This document shows positions 51,980-60,629 of a DNA stretch of 64,000 bases, piece by piece. The notes under the pieces are model-generated. The model had not been told where the DNA came from and did no database searches. It was given only the letters and a program-made list of their open reading frames with translations. The stretch's first letter is position 1, and each line of letters starts with the position of its first letter. Origin of the DNA: Amycolatopsis marina (GTDB taxonomy: Bacteria; Actinomycetota; Actinomycetes; Mycobacteriales; Pseudonocardiaceae). The stretch spans positions 1 to 64,000 of the forward strand of contig NZ_FOKG01000026.1 in assembly GCF_900111885.1 (NCBI RefSeq), written 5' to 3'. The position numbers and the translations under genes were made by a program.

Positions 51980-53713
51980 TCATGACAACACCGCCGACCG
52001 GTAACCGGGATGGGAGTGCACGAGGTCGGCGTGTGCGCCATCGGCCGCGACGCGCCCGTCCTCCAGCAGCACCACGCGGTCCGCGGCGGCCAGCAGCGCA
52101 GGGCTGGTACCGACCAGGACCGTCGTTCGGCCGCTGCGCAACCGCGCGATCTCGGTCGCGATCCGTGCCTCGGTGACCGCGTCCACGGCGGTGGTCGGAT
52201 CGTGAAGCACGAGCACCGGCGGATCGGCGGCGAGCGCCCGCGCGAGCGCGACCCGCTGACGCTGCCCGCCGGACAGCGATCGTCCGCGCTCGGCCAGCAC
52301 GGTCGCCACGCCATCGGGCAGGCTCCGGGCGACCTCGTCGGCCGTGGCCGCGGCCATCGCCGGCGCGACGTCCACCGTGTCGCCGCCTCGACCGGCCAGT
52401 ACGTTGTCCAGGACGCTCAGCTCGAACAGGTCCGCATCGTGCGCCGCGACCACAAGTACTTCCCTGATCCGTTCCGGGTCCATATCGGACAGGTCAACGT
52501 CGTCGAGTTCCACCGAGCCGGAACCGGGCTCGGCCTCCTTGGCGAGGCAGTCGAGCAGGTCGGCAGCGGCGGCGGGATCCGTGGTGACCACGCCGAGGAG
52601 TGTGCCGGGGGCGATGTCGAGGTCGACTCCGCGCAGTGCGCCGTATTTGAGCCCGCGCAGCCGGACCCCGCCGTCCGCCGGCAGCACCGGGCTCGCGGTC
52701 CCGGTACCGACGGCGTGCGGTGCCGCGAGCACCGAGGCGATGCGGGCCGCGGACGCCCTGCCCTGGGCGAGTTCGCCGTTGACCCACGAGAACATCTGGA
52801 ACGGTGTGAGCAGGAACTGCGCGAGGCCGACGGCGGCGACCAGTTCACCCACACTGATCGTGCCCGCTACGGCCAGCTGCCCGCCGACGAGCGCGACGAC
52901 CGCGATGAACACGCCGGTCAGAGCCAGAATGACCCCGTCATGCCAGGACTGGGCCTTCGCGGCGCGCAGGGTGGCCGCGAGCGAGACCCTGCTGGTGCGG
53001 CGATACCTCGCCACGGCAGCGGGTTCGGCCCCGATCCCCTTCAGCACACGCAGGCCCGCGACGAGGTCGGCGGCGATCCCCGATGCGTGCGCCGCCTGCT
53101 CCTGCTCCACGCCGCTGCGCCGTTCCAGCGGACGGCCGACGAGATGCGTGAGCAACAGCAGCGGTGGGGTGCCCAGCAGTACCAGCAGGCCGAGCGGAAC
53201 GGAGATGCGCAGCAGTGCCACGGCGCTGACCAGCAGCCCGGCCACGGCGGCGATGCCGAAGGGCAGGACCCCGTTGACCGCGCCGACGCGTTTGGCGTCG
53301 CCCGTCGCGATGTTGACCAGCGCTCCGGGCAGCCTGCCCGATTCAGCGCCACCCCTGGCGTGCAGCACGCGGGAGCTGAGTTCGACGCGCAACCCGTGTG
53401 CGGCCTGCTCGGCCGCACGCTCGCTCGCTCGTGCCGCGAACCGGAAGCTCGCCGAGAGACCGGCGAAGACGACCGCGAGGACGACGAGCCAGCGCAGCAG
53501 GGCGGGCACCGAGCCGGTGGACACGGCCTGGTCGATCACCACACCGACGACCACGGGCACGAGCGCCTCGCCGGCCTGATGGCAGGCCGCGAGCAGCGAC
53601 GCGCCCGCGACATACCGCCGTTGGCCGCGGACCGCACCGCGAAGAACACTGCCGCCGGTCGCCACGTCGTGCCCGCTCACCCCGTCACGGTCCGCCGGTC
53701 TGGCAGCGCACAC
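51980..53713 (-). CDS. ABC half-transporter with degenerate Walker motifs, partner subunit
   Basis: A 577-aa half-transporter with an N-terminal membrane domain and C-terminal ATPase domain. The signature is canonical (LSGGQRQRVALARAL). The Walker A region reads GVVTTDPAAAADLL and lacks the lysine, and Walker B reads VLVLHDPTTAVD, with proline where the catalytic glutamate should be. It therefore cannot hydrolyse ATP at its own Walker site but can complete the site of its partner. GTG 53713 has GAGAGGG upstream; GTG 53680 is possible. It is divergent from the amidohydrolase gene across an iron box. Confidence 0.87.
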   Translation of the reverse strand: MCAARPADRDGVSGHDVATGGSVLRGAVRGQRRYVAGASLLAACHQAGEALVPVVVGVVIDQAVSTGSVPALLRWLVVLAVVFAGLSASFRFAARASERAAEQAAHGLRVELSSRVLHARGGAESGRLPGALVNIATGDAKRVGAVNGVLPFGIAAVAGLLVSAVALLRISVPLGLLVLLGTPPLLLLTHLVGRPLERRSGVEQEQAAHASGIAADLVAGLRVLKGIGAEPAAVARYRRTSRVSLAATLRAAKAQSWHDGVILALTGVFIAVVALVGGQLAVAGTISVGELVAAVGLAQFLLTPFQMFSWVNGELAQGRASAARIASVLAAPHAVGTGTASPVLPADGGVRLRGLKYGALRGVDLDIAPGTLLGVVTTDPAAAADLLDCLAKEAEPGSGSVELDDVDLSDMDPERIREVLVVAAHDADLFELSVLDNVLAGRGGDTVDVAPAMAAATADEVARSLPDGVATVLAERGRSLSGGQRQRVALARALAADPPVLVLHDPTTAVDAVTEARIATEIARLRSGRTTVLVGTSPALLAAADRVVLLEDGRVAADGAHADLVHSHPGYRSAVLS

Positions 53714-53748
53714 CCCGAAACACCCTCTCTCGCTGAACCGGTAAACCG

Positions 53749-53767
53749 GAAGGTAAGGCTACTCTAA
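53749..53767. promoter_or_regulatory. Iron box between the ABC pair and the amidohydrolase
   Basis: GAAGGTAAGGCTACTCTAA matches the DmdR/IdeR consensus TTAGGTWAGGCTWACCTAA at 15 of 19 positions. It is 36 bp before the half-transporter start on one side and 68 bp before the amidohydrolase start on the other, so it may control both directions. Confidence 0.72.
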
Positions 53768-53834
53768 CTTCGCGACACGGCGATGTGATCTCGCCCCGAA
53801 GAACGACCGGACGCCCTCGAACACAGGAGAGTGG

Positions 53835-55421
53835 ATGCTCGACACCCGGCTGGTGAACGCCGACTTCGTCACCATGGACCCGGCGCGGCCCGGCGCGCGG
53901 CAGCTCGGCATCTGGCAGGGAAGGGTGGTCGGACTCGACGAAGAGGTCGCCTCGCTGCCCGCCCGCGAGGAGATCGACCTCGGCGGAGCGACGGTGCTGC
54001 CGGGCTTCATCGACGCCCACGTGCACCTGGCCTGGGCGGGCCTGAGCGCCCGTAGCCCGAGGATCGACTCGGCAGCGGGCGTCGAGGACGCGCTCACCAG
54101 GATCGGCGCCACGGCGGAGGACACCGCGCCCGGCGAGTGGGTGGACATCAGCGGCTACGACCAGCGCCCGTACGGCAGGCACCTCACCGCCGCGGAGCTG
54201 GACAGGGTCAGCGCGGGCCGCAAGGTCTTCGTGGTCCACGACTCCGGACACGCGTGCGTGGTCAACAGCGCCGTGCTGAACCTCCTTCCGGAAGGCATCG
54301 ATCACGAGGACGGCGTACTCGCGGAGAGCGGGATGGCCGCGGTACGGGAACTGCGTCAGCCCTACTCGGTCACCGAACTGGTCGACGCCATCGAGCACGC
54401 GGGGCGAACCTGCCTCGCCGAGGGCATCACGGCGTGCGCCGAGGCGGGCATCGGTGGCGGCCTGATCAGCCACAGCCCGGTGGAGCTCGCCGCCTACCAG
54501 CGAGCGGCGGACACCGGACGTCTCCCGCTGCGGGTACAGCTGATGGTCGTCGGCGACGCGTTGCGCCGGGCGTCGGCGCATCCGGACGACGGCATTCCCC
54601 GTGCGCTGGACCTGGGCCTGCGGACGGGATTCGGCGGTGACCGCCTCGGCATCGGAGCGCTGAAAGTCTTCACCGACGGCGGCATGATGCCGCGCACCGC
54701 GGCGCTGACGGAGCCCTACGTCGGGCTCGAGCACAACGGCGAGCTCTACGCCGACCCGCGGGCGCTCACCGAGCTGATCGTCGACGGGCACCAGGCAGGC
54801 TGGCAGCTGGCGGTGCACGCCATCGGGGACCGCGCCGTGGACGTCGCGCTCGACGCGCTGGAGCGCGCGCAGCGCGAGTACCCCCGCTCCGATGTCCGGC
54901 ACCGGATCGAGCACGCGGGCCTGGTGCGTCCGGACCAGCTGCGGCGTTTCGCCGACCTCGGGGTGACCGCGGTGGTGCAGCCCAACTTCCTGTGGTTCCT
55001 CGGTGACGACTACGCCGCGATCATGGGGGAGGACCGCGCACCCTGGCTCTATCGAGGTCGTGGCTTCCTCGATCACGGCGTCGCCCTCGCCGGGAGTTCG
55101 GACCGGCCGGTCACCGAGGGCGCGCCGCTGCGGGCCATCCAGTTCATGGTCGAGCGCAGAACCAGCTCCGGCAGGACCGTCGGCGGGGACGAGGGGATCA
55201 GCGTCGAGCAGGCCCTGTACGCCTACACCGTCGGCGCCGCCCGTGCGTGCCGGTGGGAGGACGTGCTCGGGTCGATCTCGCCGGGCAAGCACGCGGATCT
55301 GGTCGTTCTCGGGGACGACCCCCGCCGGGTGCGGCCCTCGAGCATCGGGGAGATCGAGGTCCGAGCCACGATCAGCGGAGGTGTGTTCGTGCACACCTCA
55401 GGCACCAGCCTGCCGCGTTGA
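53835..55421 (+). CDS. YtcJ-type amidohydrolase in the siderophore locus
   Basis: A 528-aa metal-dependent hydrolase of the amidohydrolase_3 (YtcJ-like) family. The metal-binding HVHLAWAG motif lies near residue 60 (PGFIDAHVHLAWAG), followed by KVFTDGGMMPR, VHAIGDRAVD, RIEHAGLV and SSDRPV. No signal peptide is seen, so it should be cytoplasmic. It sits between the transporter pair and the iron importer with an iron box upstream, suggesting iron-regulated expression. Such an enzyme is not a standard member of hydroxamate clusters. It could cleave an amide or formyl group of the siderophore, but this is only a hypothesis. AGGAGAGTGG precedes the ATG. Confidence 0.85.
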   Translation: MLDTRLVNADFVTMDPARPGARQLGIWQGRVVGLDEEVASLPAREEIDLGGATVLPGFIDAHVHLAWAGLSARSPRIDSAAGVEDALTRIGATAEDTAPGEWVDISGYDQRPYGRHLTAAELDRVSAGRKVFVVHDSGHACVVNSAVLNLLPEGIDHEDGVLAESGMAAVRELRQPYSVTELVDAIEHAGRTCLAEGITACAEAGIGGGLISHSPVELAAYQRAADTGRLPLRVQLMVVGDALRRASAHPDDGIPRALDLGLRTGFGGDRLGIGALKVFTDGGMMPRTAALTEPYVGLEHNGELYADPRALTELIVDGHQAGWQLAVHAIGDRAVDVALDALERAQREYPRSDVRHRIEHAGLVRPDQLRRFADLGVTAVVQPNFLWFLGDDYAAIMGEDRAPWLYRGRGFLDHGVALAGSSDRPVTEGAPLRAIQFMVERRTSSGRTVGGDEGISVEQALYAYTVGAARACRWEDVLGSISPGKHADLVVLGDDPRRVRPSSIGEIEVRATISGGVFVHTSGTSLPR

Positions 55422-55435
55422 TCCGGTCCCAGTAG

Positions 55436-55454
55436 TTCAGTTAGCCTCACCTCA
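55436..55454. promoter_or_regulatory. Iron box upstream of the FecCD-type importer genes
   Basis: TTCAGTTAGCCTCACCTCA matches the DmdR/IdeR consensus TTAGGTTAGGCTAACCTAA at 14 of 19 positions. It lies 35 bp before the first permease start codon. Confidence 0.65.
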
Positions 55455-55488
55455 CCTGGTCAGGTGGTACGCGTTCGGGAGGTATTCG

Positions 55489-56559
55489 GTGTCGGTCGCC
55501 GCGGACTCGCCTCCCGTAGTGGAGGAGGCACCCGGGAACCCGCAACCCGGTGAACGGCGCGCTGCGCACGCGGTGCGAGCCGTCGGCCTGCTTGCCGCCG
55601 TCGGCGTGCTCGCCGTCGTGGTCCTGCTCAGCGTGTGGGTCGGCACGAGGGACATCCCGTTTTCCTCGACGTGGAACGTCCTCTGGCACCACGACGGCTC
55701 CAGCGACGCGGTGATCATCCACTCCTACCGGATCCCGAGAACTCTGCTGGGCTTCTTCGTCGGCGCGGCCCTTGGTCTTTCGGGGGCGCTGATGCAGGCC
55801 CTGACCCGCAACCCGCTGGCCGACCCCGGCCTGCTCGGCATCAGCCTCGGCGCGTCGAGCGGGGTGGTCGTGGCGATCGGGTTCCTCGGAATCGCGTCGG
55901 TGCTCGGCTATGTCTGGTTCGCCTTCGCCGGCGCCGCGGTGGCCTCCGTCGTGGTGTACCTGATCGGGTCGTCCGGGCGCAGCACCGCCACACCCGAGCG
56001 ACTGGTGCTCGCCGGCATGGCCCTCACCGCGGTGCTGTACGCCTTCAACACCGCGGCGCTGCTGCTCAACCCGTTGGCGTTCAACGAGTTCCGCTTCTGG
56101 AACGTCGGCTCGCTCGCCGGTCGCGGATACGGGGTGCTGTGGGCGGTGCTCCCCTTCATCCTGGCGGGCATCGTGCTGGCGCTCTCCCTGATCCGGCCGC
56201 TGAACGTCCTGGCGATGGGCGACCAGCTCGGCAAGGCACTGGGCGCGAACCTCGGCCGGACGCGTCTGGTCGGCGCCGTCGCGGTCACGCTGTTGTGCGG
56301 CGCGGCGACGGCGGCGGTCGGCCCCATCTGGTTCGTCGGCCTGGCCGTCCCGCACGTGGCCCGGCTGCTGGTCGGCCCCGATCAGCGCTGGGTGCTGCCG
56401 TACTCGCTCGTGCTCGCGCCGATCCTGCTGCTCGGGTCGGACGTGCTCGGCAGGGTGGTGGCCGCGCCGAGTGAACTGCAGGTCGGGATCGTGACAGCAT
56501 TTCTCGGGGCGCCGGTGTTCATCGCGTTGTGCAGGCGCAGGAAGCCGGCCGCCCTGTGA
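55489..56559 (+). CDS. Ferric-siderophore ABC importer, FecCD-type permease 1
   Basis: A 356-aa membrane protein of the FecCD family. Typical segments are YRIPRTLLGFFVGAALGLSG, GALMQALTRNPLADPGLLGI, RFWNVGSLAG and GPIWFVGLAVPHVARLLVGP. GTG at 55489 has GGGAGG at good spacing and is preferred over the much longer frame that runs back into the amidohydrolase gene. It is followed by a second permease in an overlapping arrangement. Confidence 0.92.
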   Translation: MSVAADSPPVVEEAPGNPQPGERRAAHAVRAVGLLAAVGVLAVVVLLSVWVGTRDIPFSSTWNVLWHHDGSSDAVIIHSYRIPRTLLGFFVGAALGLSGALMQALTRNPLADPGLLGISLGASSGVVVAIGFLGIASVLGYVWFAFAGAAVASVVVYLIGSSGRSTATPERLVLAGMALTAVLYAFNTAALLLNPLAFNEFRFWNVGSLAGRGYGVLWAVLPFILAGIVLALSLIRPLNVLAMGDQLGKALGANLGRTRLVGAVAVTLLCGAATAAVGPIWFVGLAVPHVARLLVGPDQRWVLPYSLVLAPILLLGSDVLGRVVAAPSELQVGIVTAFLGAPVFIALCRRRKPAAL

Positions 56560-57626
56560 GCACACCGGGAATCAGCGCGGGAGGACCGATCACCGGTCGC
56601 GTCCTGCGCGGCAGGCGTGACGACTGGTCGGTACGCGTGAACGGACGCTCGTTCGTCGTCGGCGCCGTGCTGGCGGTGATCCTCGCCTGTGTCGTGGTGG
56701 TCACCCTGACCACCGGCGAGTACCCGCTCTCGGTGGCGGAGGTGCTGCGCGCGCTCGCCGGGCAGGGTGACTCCGGTGCCGACTTCATCGTCAACACCCT
56801 GCGCCTGCCGCGCGTGCTGACCGCCGTGCTCGTCGGTGCCGCGCTCGCGGTGAGCGGTGCCATCATGCAGACGCTGACGCGAAACCCGCTGGCGAGTCCG
56901 GACATCATCGGCTTCACCCACGGGTCGGCGAGCGGTGCCCTGCTGGTGATCATCGTGATGAACGGGTCCATGGCCCAGGTCGCGGGCGGTGCGCTGCTCG
57001 GTGGGCTGGTCACCGCGGTGGTCATCTACCTGCTGGCCTTCACCCGTGGCGTGCAGGGGTTCCGGTTCATCCTCGTGGGTATCGGCATCGGCGCCATGGC
57101 GCTGGCGCTGAACTCGTACCTGATCACCCAGGCCAGTTTGCAGGACGCCCTTGCGGCGCAGGGCTGGCTGATCGGCAGCATCAACGGCAGGGGATGGGAC
57201 CACGCCCTGCCGGTGGGGCTGGCGGTTGCCGTGCTGGTGCCACTCGCCCTGCACCACGGCAGGCGGCTGGGCATGCTCGAGCTCGGCGACGACGCCGCGA
57301 AGGCACTGGGTGTCGGGGTGCAGACGAGCCGTCTCGTGCTCATCGCCGTGAGCGTGTCCCTCGCGGCCGTCGCCACCGCCGCCGCGGGGCCGATCGCGTT
57401 CGTCGCGCTGGCCGCGCCACAACTGACCCGCAAGCTCACGAAGGTGCCCGGAGCCAGCCTGATTCCCGCCGCGCTGCTCGGCGCGCTGCTGCTGGCCGGT
57501 GGCGATCTGGCCGTTCAGCGACTGTTCCCGACGAGTCAGCTGCCGGTCGGCACGGCCACCGGCGTCATCGGCGGGCTCTACATGATCTGGCTGCTGGCTC
57601 GCGAGTGGCGGCGTGGACGGCCATGA
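56556..57626 (+). CDS. Ferric-siderophore ABC importer, FecCD-type permease 2
   Basis: A 356-aa FecCD-family membrane protein with LRLPRVLTAVLVGAALAVSG, GAIMQTLTRNPLASPDIIGF, AQGWLIGSINGRGW and GPIAFVALAAPQLTRKL. The GTG at 56556 overlaps the stop of the first permease gene; a start at 56529 inside that gene is possible. The two permeases should form the heterodimeric channel of the importer. Confidence 0.9.
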   Translation: MSTPGISAGGPITGRVLRGRRDDWSVRVNGRSFVVGAVLAVILACVVVVTLTTGEYPLSVAEVLRALAGQGDSGADFIVNTLRLPRVLTAVLVGAALAVSGAIMQTLTRNPLASPDIIGFTHGSASGALLVIIVMNGSMAQVAGGALLGGLVTAVVIYLLAFTRGVQGFRFILVGIGIGAMALALNSYLITQASLQDALAAQGWLIGSINGRGWDHALPVGLAVAVLVPLALHHGRRLGMLELGDDAAKALGVGVQTSRLVLIAVSVSLAAVATAAAGPIAFVALAAPQLTRKLTKVPGASLIPAALLGALLLAGGDLAVQRLFPTSQLPVGTATGVIGGLYMIWLLAREWRRGRP

Positions 57627-57657
57627 ACGGGCACGAACGAGGAGCGAGGACGACACG

Positions 57658-58494
57658 ATGACCAGGCTGCACGCGGAGAACCTGACGCTGGCCTACGATC
57701 AGCGAACCGTCGCCACCGACCTCGGCGTGGCCATTCCCGACGGGTCCTTCACGGTCATCGTCGGCCCGAACGCCTGTGGGAAGTCGACGCTGCTGAAGGC
57801 GCTGGCCCGGATGCTCAAGCCGGTGACCGGCGCGGTGTACCTCGACGGGTCCGCCATCGCCGAGTATCGCTCGAAGGAGGTCGCGAGGCGACTCGGCCTG
57901 CTGCCACAGACCTCGATCGCGCCGAGCGGGATCACCGTCGGCGACCTCGTCGCCCGAGGGCGCTACCCGCACCAGCGGCTGCTGCGGCAGTGGTCCGGGG
58001 AGGACGAGGCCGTGGTGACGGAGTCGATGCGGCGGACCGGGGTGCTGGACCTGTCCGGCAGGCTGGTGGACGAACTCTCCGGCGGGCAGCGTCAGCGGGT
58101 GTGGCTCGCCATGGTCCTGGCGCAGCAGACCTCGATCCTGCTGCTCGACGAGCCCACCACCTTCCTGGACATCGCCCACCAGGTCGAGGTGCTCGACCTC
58201 TGCGCCGACCTGCACGAGGACGAGGGCCACACGCTGGTCGCCGTGCTGCACGACCTGAACCAGGCATGCCGCTACGCCACTCACCTGATCGTGATGCGGC
58301 CCGGGGGAGAGGTGGTCGCCGAGGGCGACCCGGCAGTGGTCATCACCGCGGAACTGGTGGACGACGTCTTCGGTCTGCCCTGCCGGATCATCGACGACCC
58401 GGAGACGGGCACCCCGCTGGTCGTTCCACTGCGCCGCTCTCGATCCGGCAGGGAGCCCGCAGCACGAGCAGGCGCGGCCACCGGCAACCGATAG
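57658..58494 (+). CDS. Ferric-siderophore ABC importer, ATP-binding subunit (FecE/FepC-like)
   Basis: A 278-aa ATPase with Walker A GPNACGKSTLLKALA, the FepC-type GLLPQTSIAPSGITVGDLVARGR and YPHQ segments, signature LSGGQRQRVWLAMVLAQ and Walker B LLLDEPTTFLDIAHQ. The ATG at 57658 has GGAGCGAGGA upstream; the frame open to 57613 lies partly in the preceding gene. It powers the FecCD permeases and ends the siderophore locus. No ferric-siderophore reductase gene is seen in the window. Confidence 0.93.
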   Translation: MTRLHAENLTLAYDQRTVATDLGVAIPDGSFTVIVGPNACGKSTLLKALARMLKPVTGAVYLDGSAIAEYRSKEVARRLGLLPQTSIAPSGITVGDLVARGRYPHQRLLRQWSGEDEAVVTESMRRTGVLDLSGRLVDELSGGQRQRVWLAMVLAQQTSILLLDEPTTFLDIAHQVEVLDLCADLHEDEGHTLVAVLHDLNQACRYATHLIVMRPGGEVVAEGDPAVVITAELVDDVFGLPCRIIDDPETGTPLVVPLRRSRSGREPAARAGAATGNR

Positions 58495-58510
58495 CCGCGC
58501 CCGAGTTTTG

Positions 58511-58537
58511 CTTGGGGTGTCTGCAAGTACCCCCAAG
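58511..58537 (+). terminator. Hairpin after the siderophore importer operon
   Basis: CTTGGGG (58511-58517) pairs with CCCCAAG (58531-58537). It lies 16 bp after the ATPase stop codon and overlaps the left arm of a larger inverted repeat. There is no U-tract. Confidence 0.5.
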
Positions 58538-58639
58538 TAAGATCATCTTGTGCTCCAACTACCACCAACTAGGTGCGCGCGAGCGCGTCTTGGTAGCGGT
58601 TGAAGTTGTCGTTGATCTTGCATGGGGGTACTTGCGGAC
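58519..58639. repeat. Long inverted repeat, 27-bp arms, between convergent genes
   Basis: The left arm 58519-58545 and the right arm 58613-58639 are inverted copies matching at 24 of 27 positions, with the shared core GCAAGTACCCCCA. The 67-bp spacer also shows weaker inverted similarity toward its middle, around GCGCGCGAGCGCG. The whole could fold into one extended hairpin. It fills the gap between the convergent importer and SsgA-like genes and could be a bidirectional terminator or a small mobile remnant. Confidence 0.75.
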
Positions 58640-58676
58640 GCACCATCCCGCACCGTGAGGGGTTACTTCGGGTACG

Positions 58677-59081
58677 TCACACGTTGGTGATCTCGTCGAT
58701 CAGCGTCTCGACGTCGAAGTGCTCCTCCTCGGAGCCGAGCGGGACGAGGTCGATCGTGGCGGCGAGGAAGCGTTCCACGTCGTCTCGCTGCATCTCGACG
58801 ACCGCGTAGCCGTCCGGCGACTCGATCTCCAGGATGAGCACGTCGTCGTCCAGCGCGAGGTCGGGCCGGACCCGGACGTCGCCGATCCCGGTGGGCTCGG
58901 TGAGCCCCTGCACGAGCAGCTCCCTGGCGAAGGACCACTCCACCCATCGCCCCTTCTCGGCCTGGAAGGCCATACTCACGGCGTAGGGCTCGTAGGCCAG
59001 GTAGGAGCAGCGGGAGAGCACCGGCGCCGGTGAGCTGCTCAGTGCGACGAACTGGTGCTGGTGTACGGAGTCGGTGATCAC
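58677..59081 (-). CDS. SsgA-family sporulation/cell-division regulator
   Basis: A 134-aa SsgA-like protein (SALP), a family restricted to actinomycetes with complex morphology, which helps position septa and cell-wall remodelling machinery. The family pattern is visible: YLAYEPYAVSMAFQ, VEWSFARELLVQGLTEPTGI, GDVRVRPDL, ESPDGYAVVEMQRDDVERFL and a conserved LVPLGSEE end. A separate ATG at 59081 begins the protein. Which SALP subgroup it belongs to cannot be settled here. It is a useful marker that the organism is a filamentous actinomycete. Confidence 0.9.
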   Translation of the reverse strand: MITDSVHQHQFVALSSSPAPVLSRCSYLAYEPYAVSMAFQAEKGRWVEWSFARELLVQGLTEPTGIGDVRVRPDLALDDDVLILEIESPDGYAVVEMQRDDVERFLAATIDLVPLGSEEEHFDVETLIDEITNV

Positions 59082-59262
59082 GTCTCGCCCCTCCTGTCGT
59101 TGTTCGCACGGCGCGAACGGGCTTGTTGATGAGGGGATGGCCGTGACGACAGGTCGTGACGCCTGGAACCGGGATTCTCACGTGATCGGGTGAATATGTT
59201 TATCTTGCCGTAACGGCGGTCACAGCTTGTCGTGGAGTGCGCGGCCGCAGGTCGGGTCCGGT

Positions 59263-60567
59263 TCAGACGCCCCAGTCGGGCCGTAAGGGCATACCCGACG
59301 AGCCGTCCGCCGCGACGCGCACGCCCAGGGTCTGGTGCAGTTCGAGCTGGTGGCGCTCGAACGCCAGTCGGGAGGCCGCCATGTAGAGCGCCCACACCCT
59401 CGCCCGCCCGATGCCCGCCTCGGTCGCGGCGTCCTCCCAGTTCGCGTCCAGGTTCGCGCACCAGGCGGCCAGCGTCCGCGCGTAGTGCTCACGCAGGTTC
59501 TCGTCATGCCTGATCTCGAAACCGTTGCCCTGCATCACCGACACGATCTCGCCGATGCCCTCCAGTTCACCGTCCGGGAACACGTAGCGGTCGAAGAACG
59601 GGCCGACCCGGTGCGGCGCGGAGCTCGTCGGCCTGGTGATGCAGTGATTGAGAAGGCGGCCGCCGACGCGCAGCCGGGAGGACAGGAACCGGAAATACGC
59701 GGGCAGTCCGCGGGCTCCGATGTGTTCGGTCAGGCCGATCGAGGACACGGCGTCGAAGCCGGACTCGGTGACGTCGCGGTAGTCGAGATGGCGCACCTCG
59801 GCCCGGTCGGCGAGGCCGCGGGAGACGATGGCCTTCTGTGCCCAGGTCGCCTGCTGCCGGGACAGTGTCACCCCGAGTACCTGCACGCCGTAGTGCTCCG
59901 CGGCGTGCATCACCATGCCGCCCCAGCCGCAGCCGACGTCCAGCAACCGCATCCCGGGTTCGAGCCCGAGTTTGCGGCACACCAGGTCGTACTTGTGCCA
60001 CTGGGCGTCCTCGAGCGTGGCCTCCCGCTTGGGGAAGCAGGCGCAGGTGTAGGCCATGGACGGGCCGAGCACCATCTCGTAGAAGCGGTTGGACACGTCG
60101 TAGTGCCGCGAGATGGCCACACTGTCGCGGCCCTTGGAATGTCGCAGGCCGAGCCAGCCGCGGCGAATCCGCCCGACCAGTTCCTCCGGTGGGGGGCTGA
60201 GCCGGTGGAGATGGCCCGGAGCCAGATCCCGGAGCAGTCGCACCGCGTCCCGCCAGCCGAACGTGTCGAGCAGGGGGACGAGCGTGCGCAGCACGGTGTA
60301 GAGGTCACCGGTGATGGTGAGGTGGCCGGTGACGTAGGCGCGAGCCAGTCCGAGCTCGCCCGGCGCAGACAGCAGGTAACTCACCGCGGCCGGGGAGTTC
60401 AGTGCCATCCCGTGCTGAGCTTCGGGCGAACCCGCACTGCTGCCGTCGTACATGTCGATCCGTAGCGGGGCGCCCTGCGGCAGCAACGTGTCGAACGCGC
60501 CTGCGAGTCCCCGCTCGGTGCCGGCCCCACCGGTCGTCTGCCTGCGCCGGTCGTGTGTCGTGTCCAT
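59263..60567 (-). CDS. tmsB: Cyclopropane-synthase-family methyltransferase, probable 10-methyl fatty acid synthesis
   Basis: A 434-aa enzyme of the CFA synthase/UfaA1 family. It has the SAM motif LDVGCGWGGMVMHAAEHYG, SRHYDVSNRFYEMVLG, and GLTEHIGARGLPAYF where mycolic cyclopropane synthases have a FEH-type motif. Next to a FAD-linked reductase on the same strand it matches the TmsB/BfaB pair, which methylates oleate in phospholipids to 10-methylene stearate using SAM. The reductase gene lies 62 bp upstream and is probably cotranscribed. The end product would be a 10-methyl (tuberculostearic-type) fatty acid. Confidence 0.8.
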   Translation of the reverse strand: MDTTHDRRRQTTGGAGTERGLAGAFDTLLPQGAPLRIDMYDGSSAGSPEAQHGMALNSPAAVSYLLSAPGELGLARAYVTGHLTITGDLYTVLRTLVPLLDTFGWRDAVRLLRDLAPGHLHRLSPPPEELVGRIRRGWLGLRHSKGRDSVAISRHYDVSNRFYEMVLGPSMAYTCACFPKREATLEDAQWHKYDLVCRKLGLEPGMRLLDVGCGWGGMVMHAAEHYGVQVLGVTLSRQQATWAQKAIVSRGLADRAEVRHLDYRDVTESGFDAVSSIGLTEHIGARGLPAYFRFLSSRLRVGGRLLNHCITRPTSSAPHRVGPFFDRYVFPDGELEGIGEIVSVMQGNGFEIRHDENLREHYARTLAAWCANLDANWEDAATEAGIGRARVWALYMAASRLAFERHQLELHQTLGVRVAADGSSGMPLRPDWGV

Positions 60568-60629
60568 TCACACCCACCTCGTTCCCGTGTGCACCACCTG
60601 GCTGCCGTTTCCTGCGTTGTCCTCGCCGG

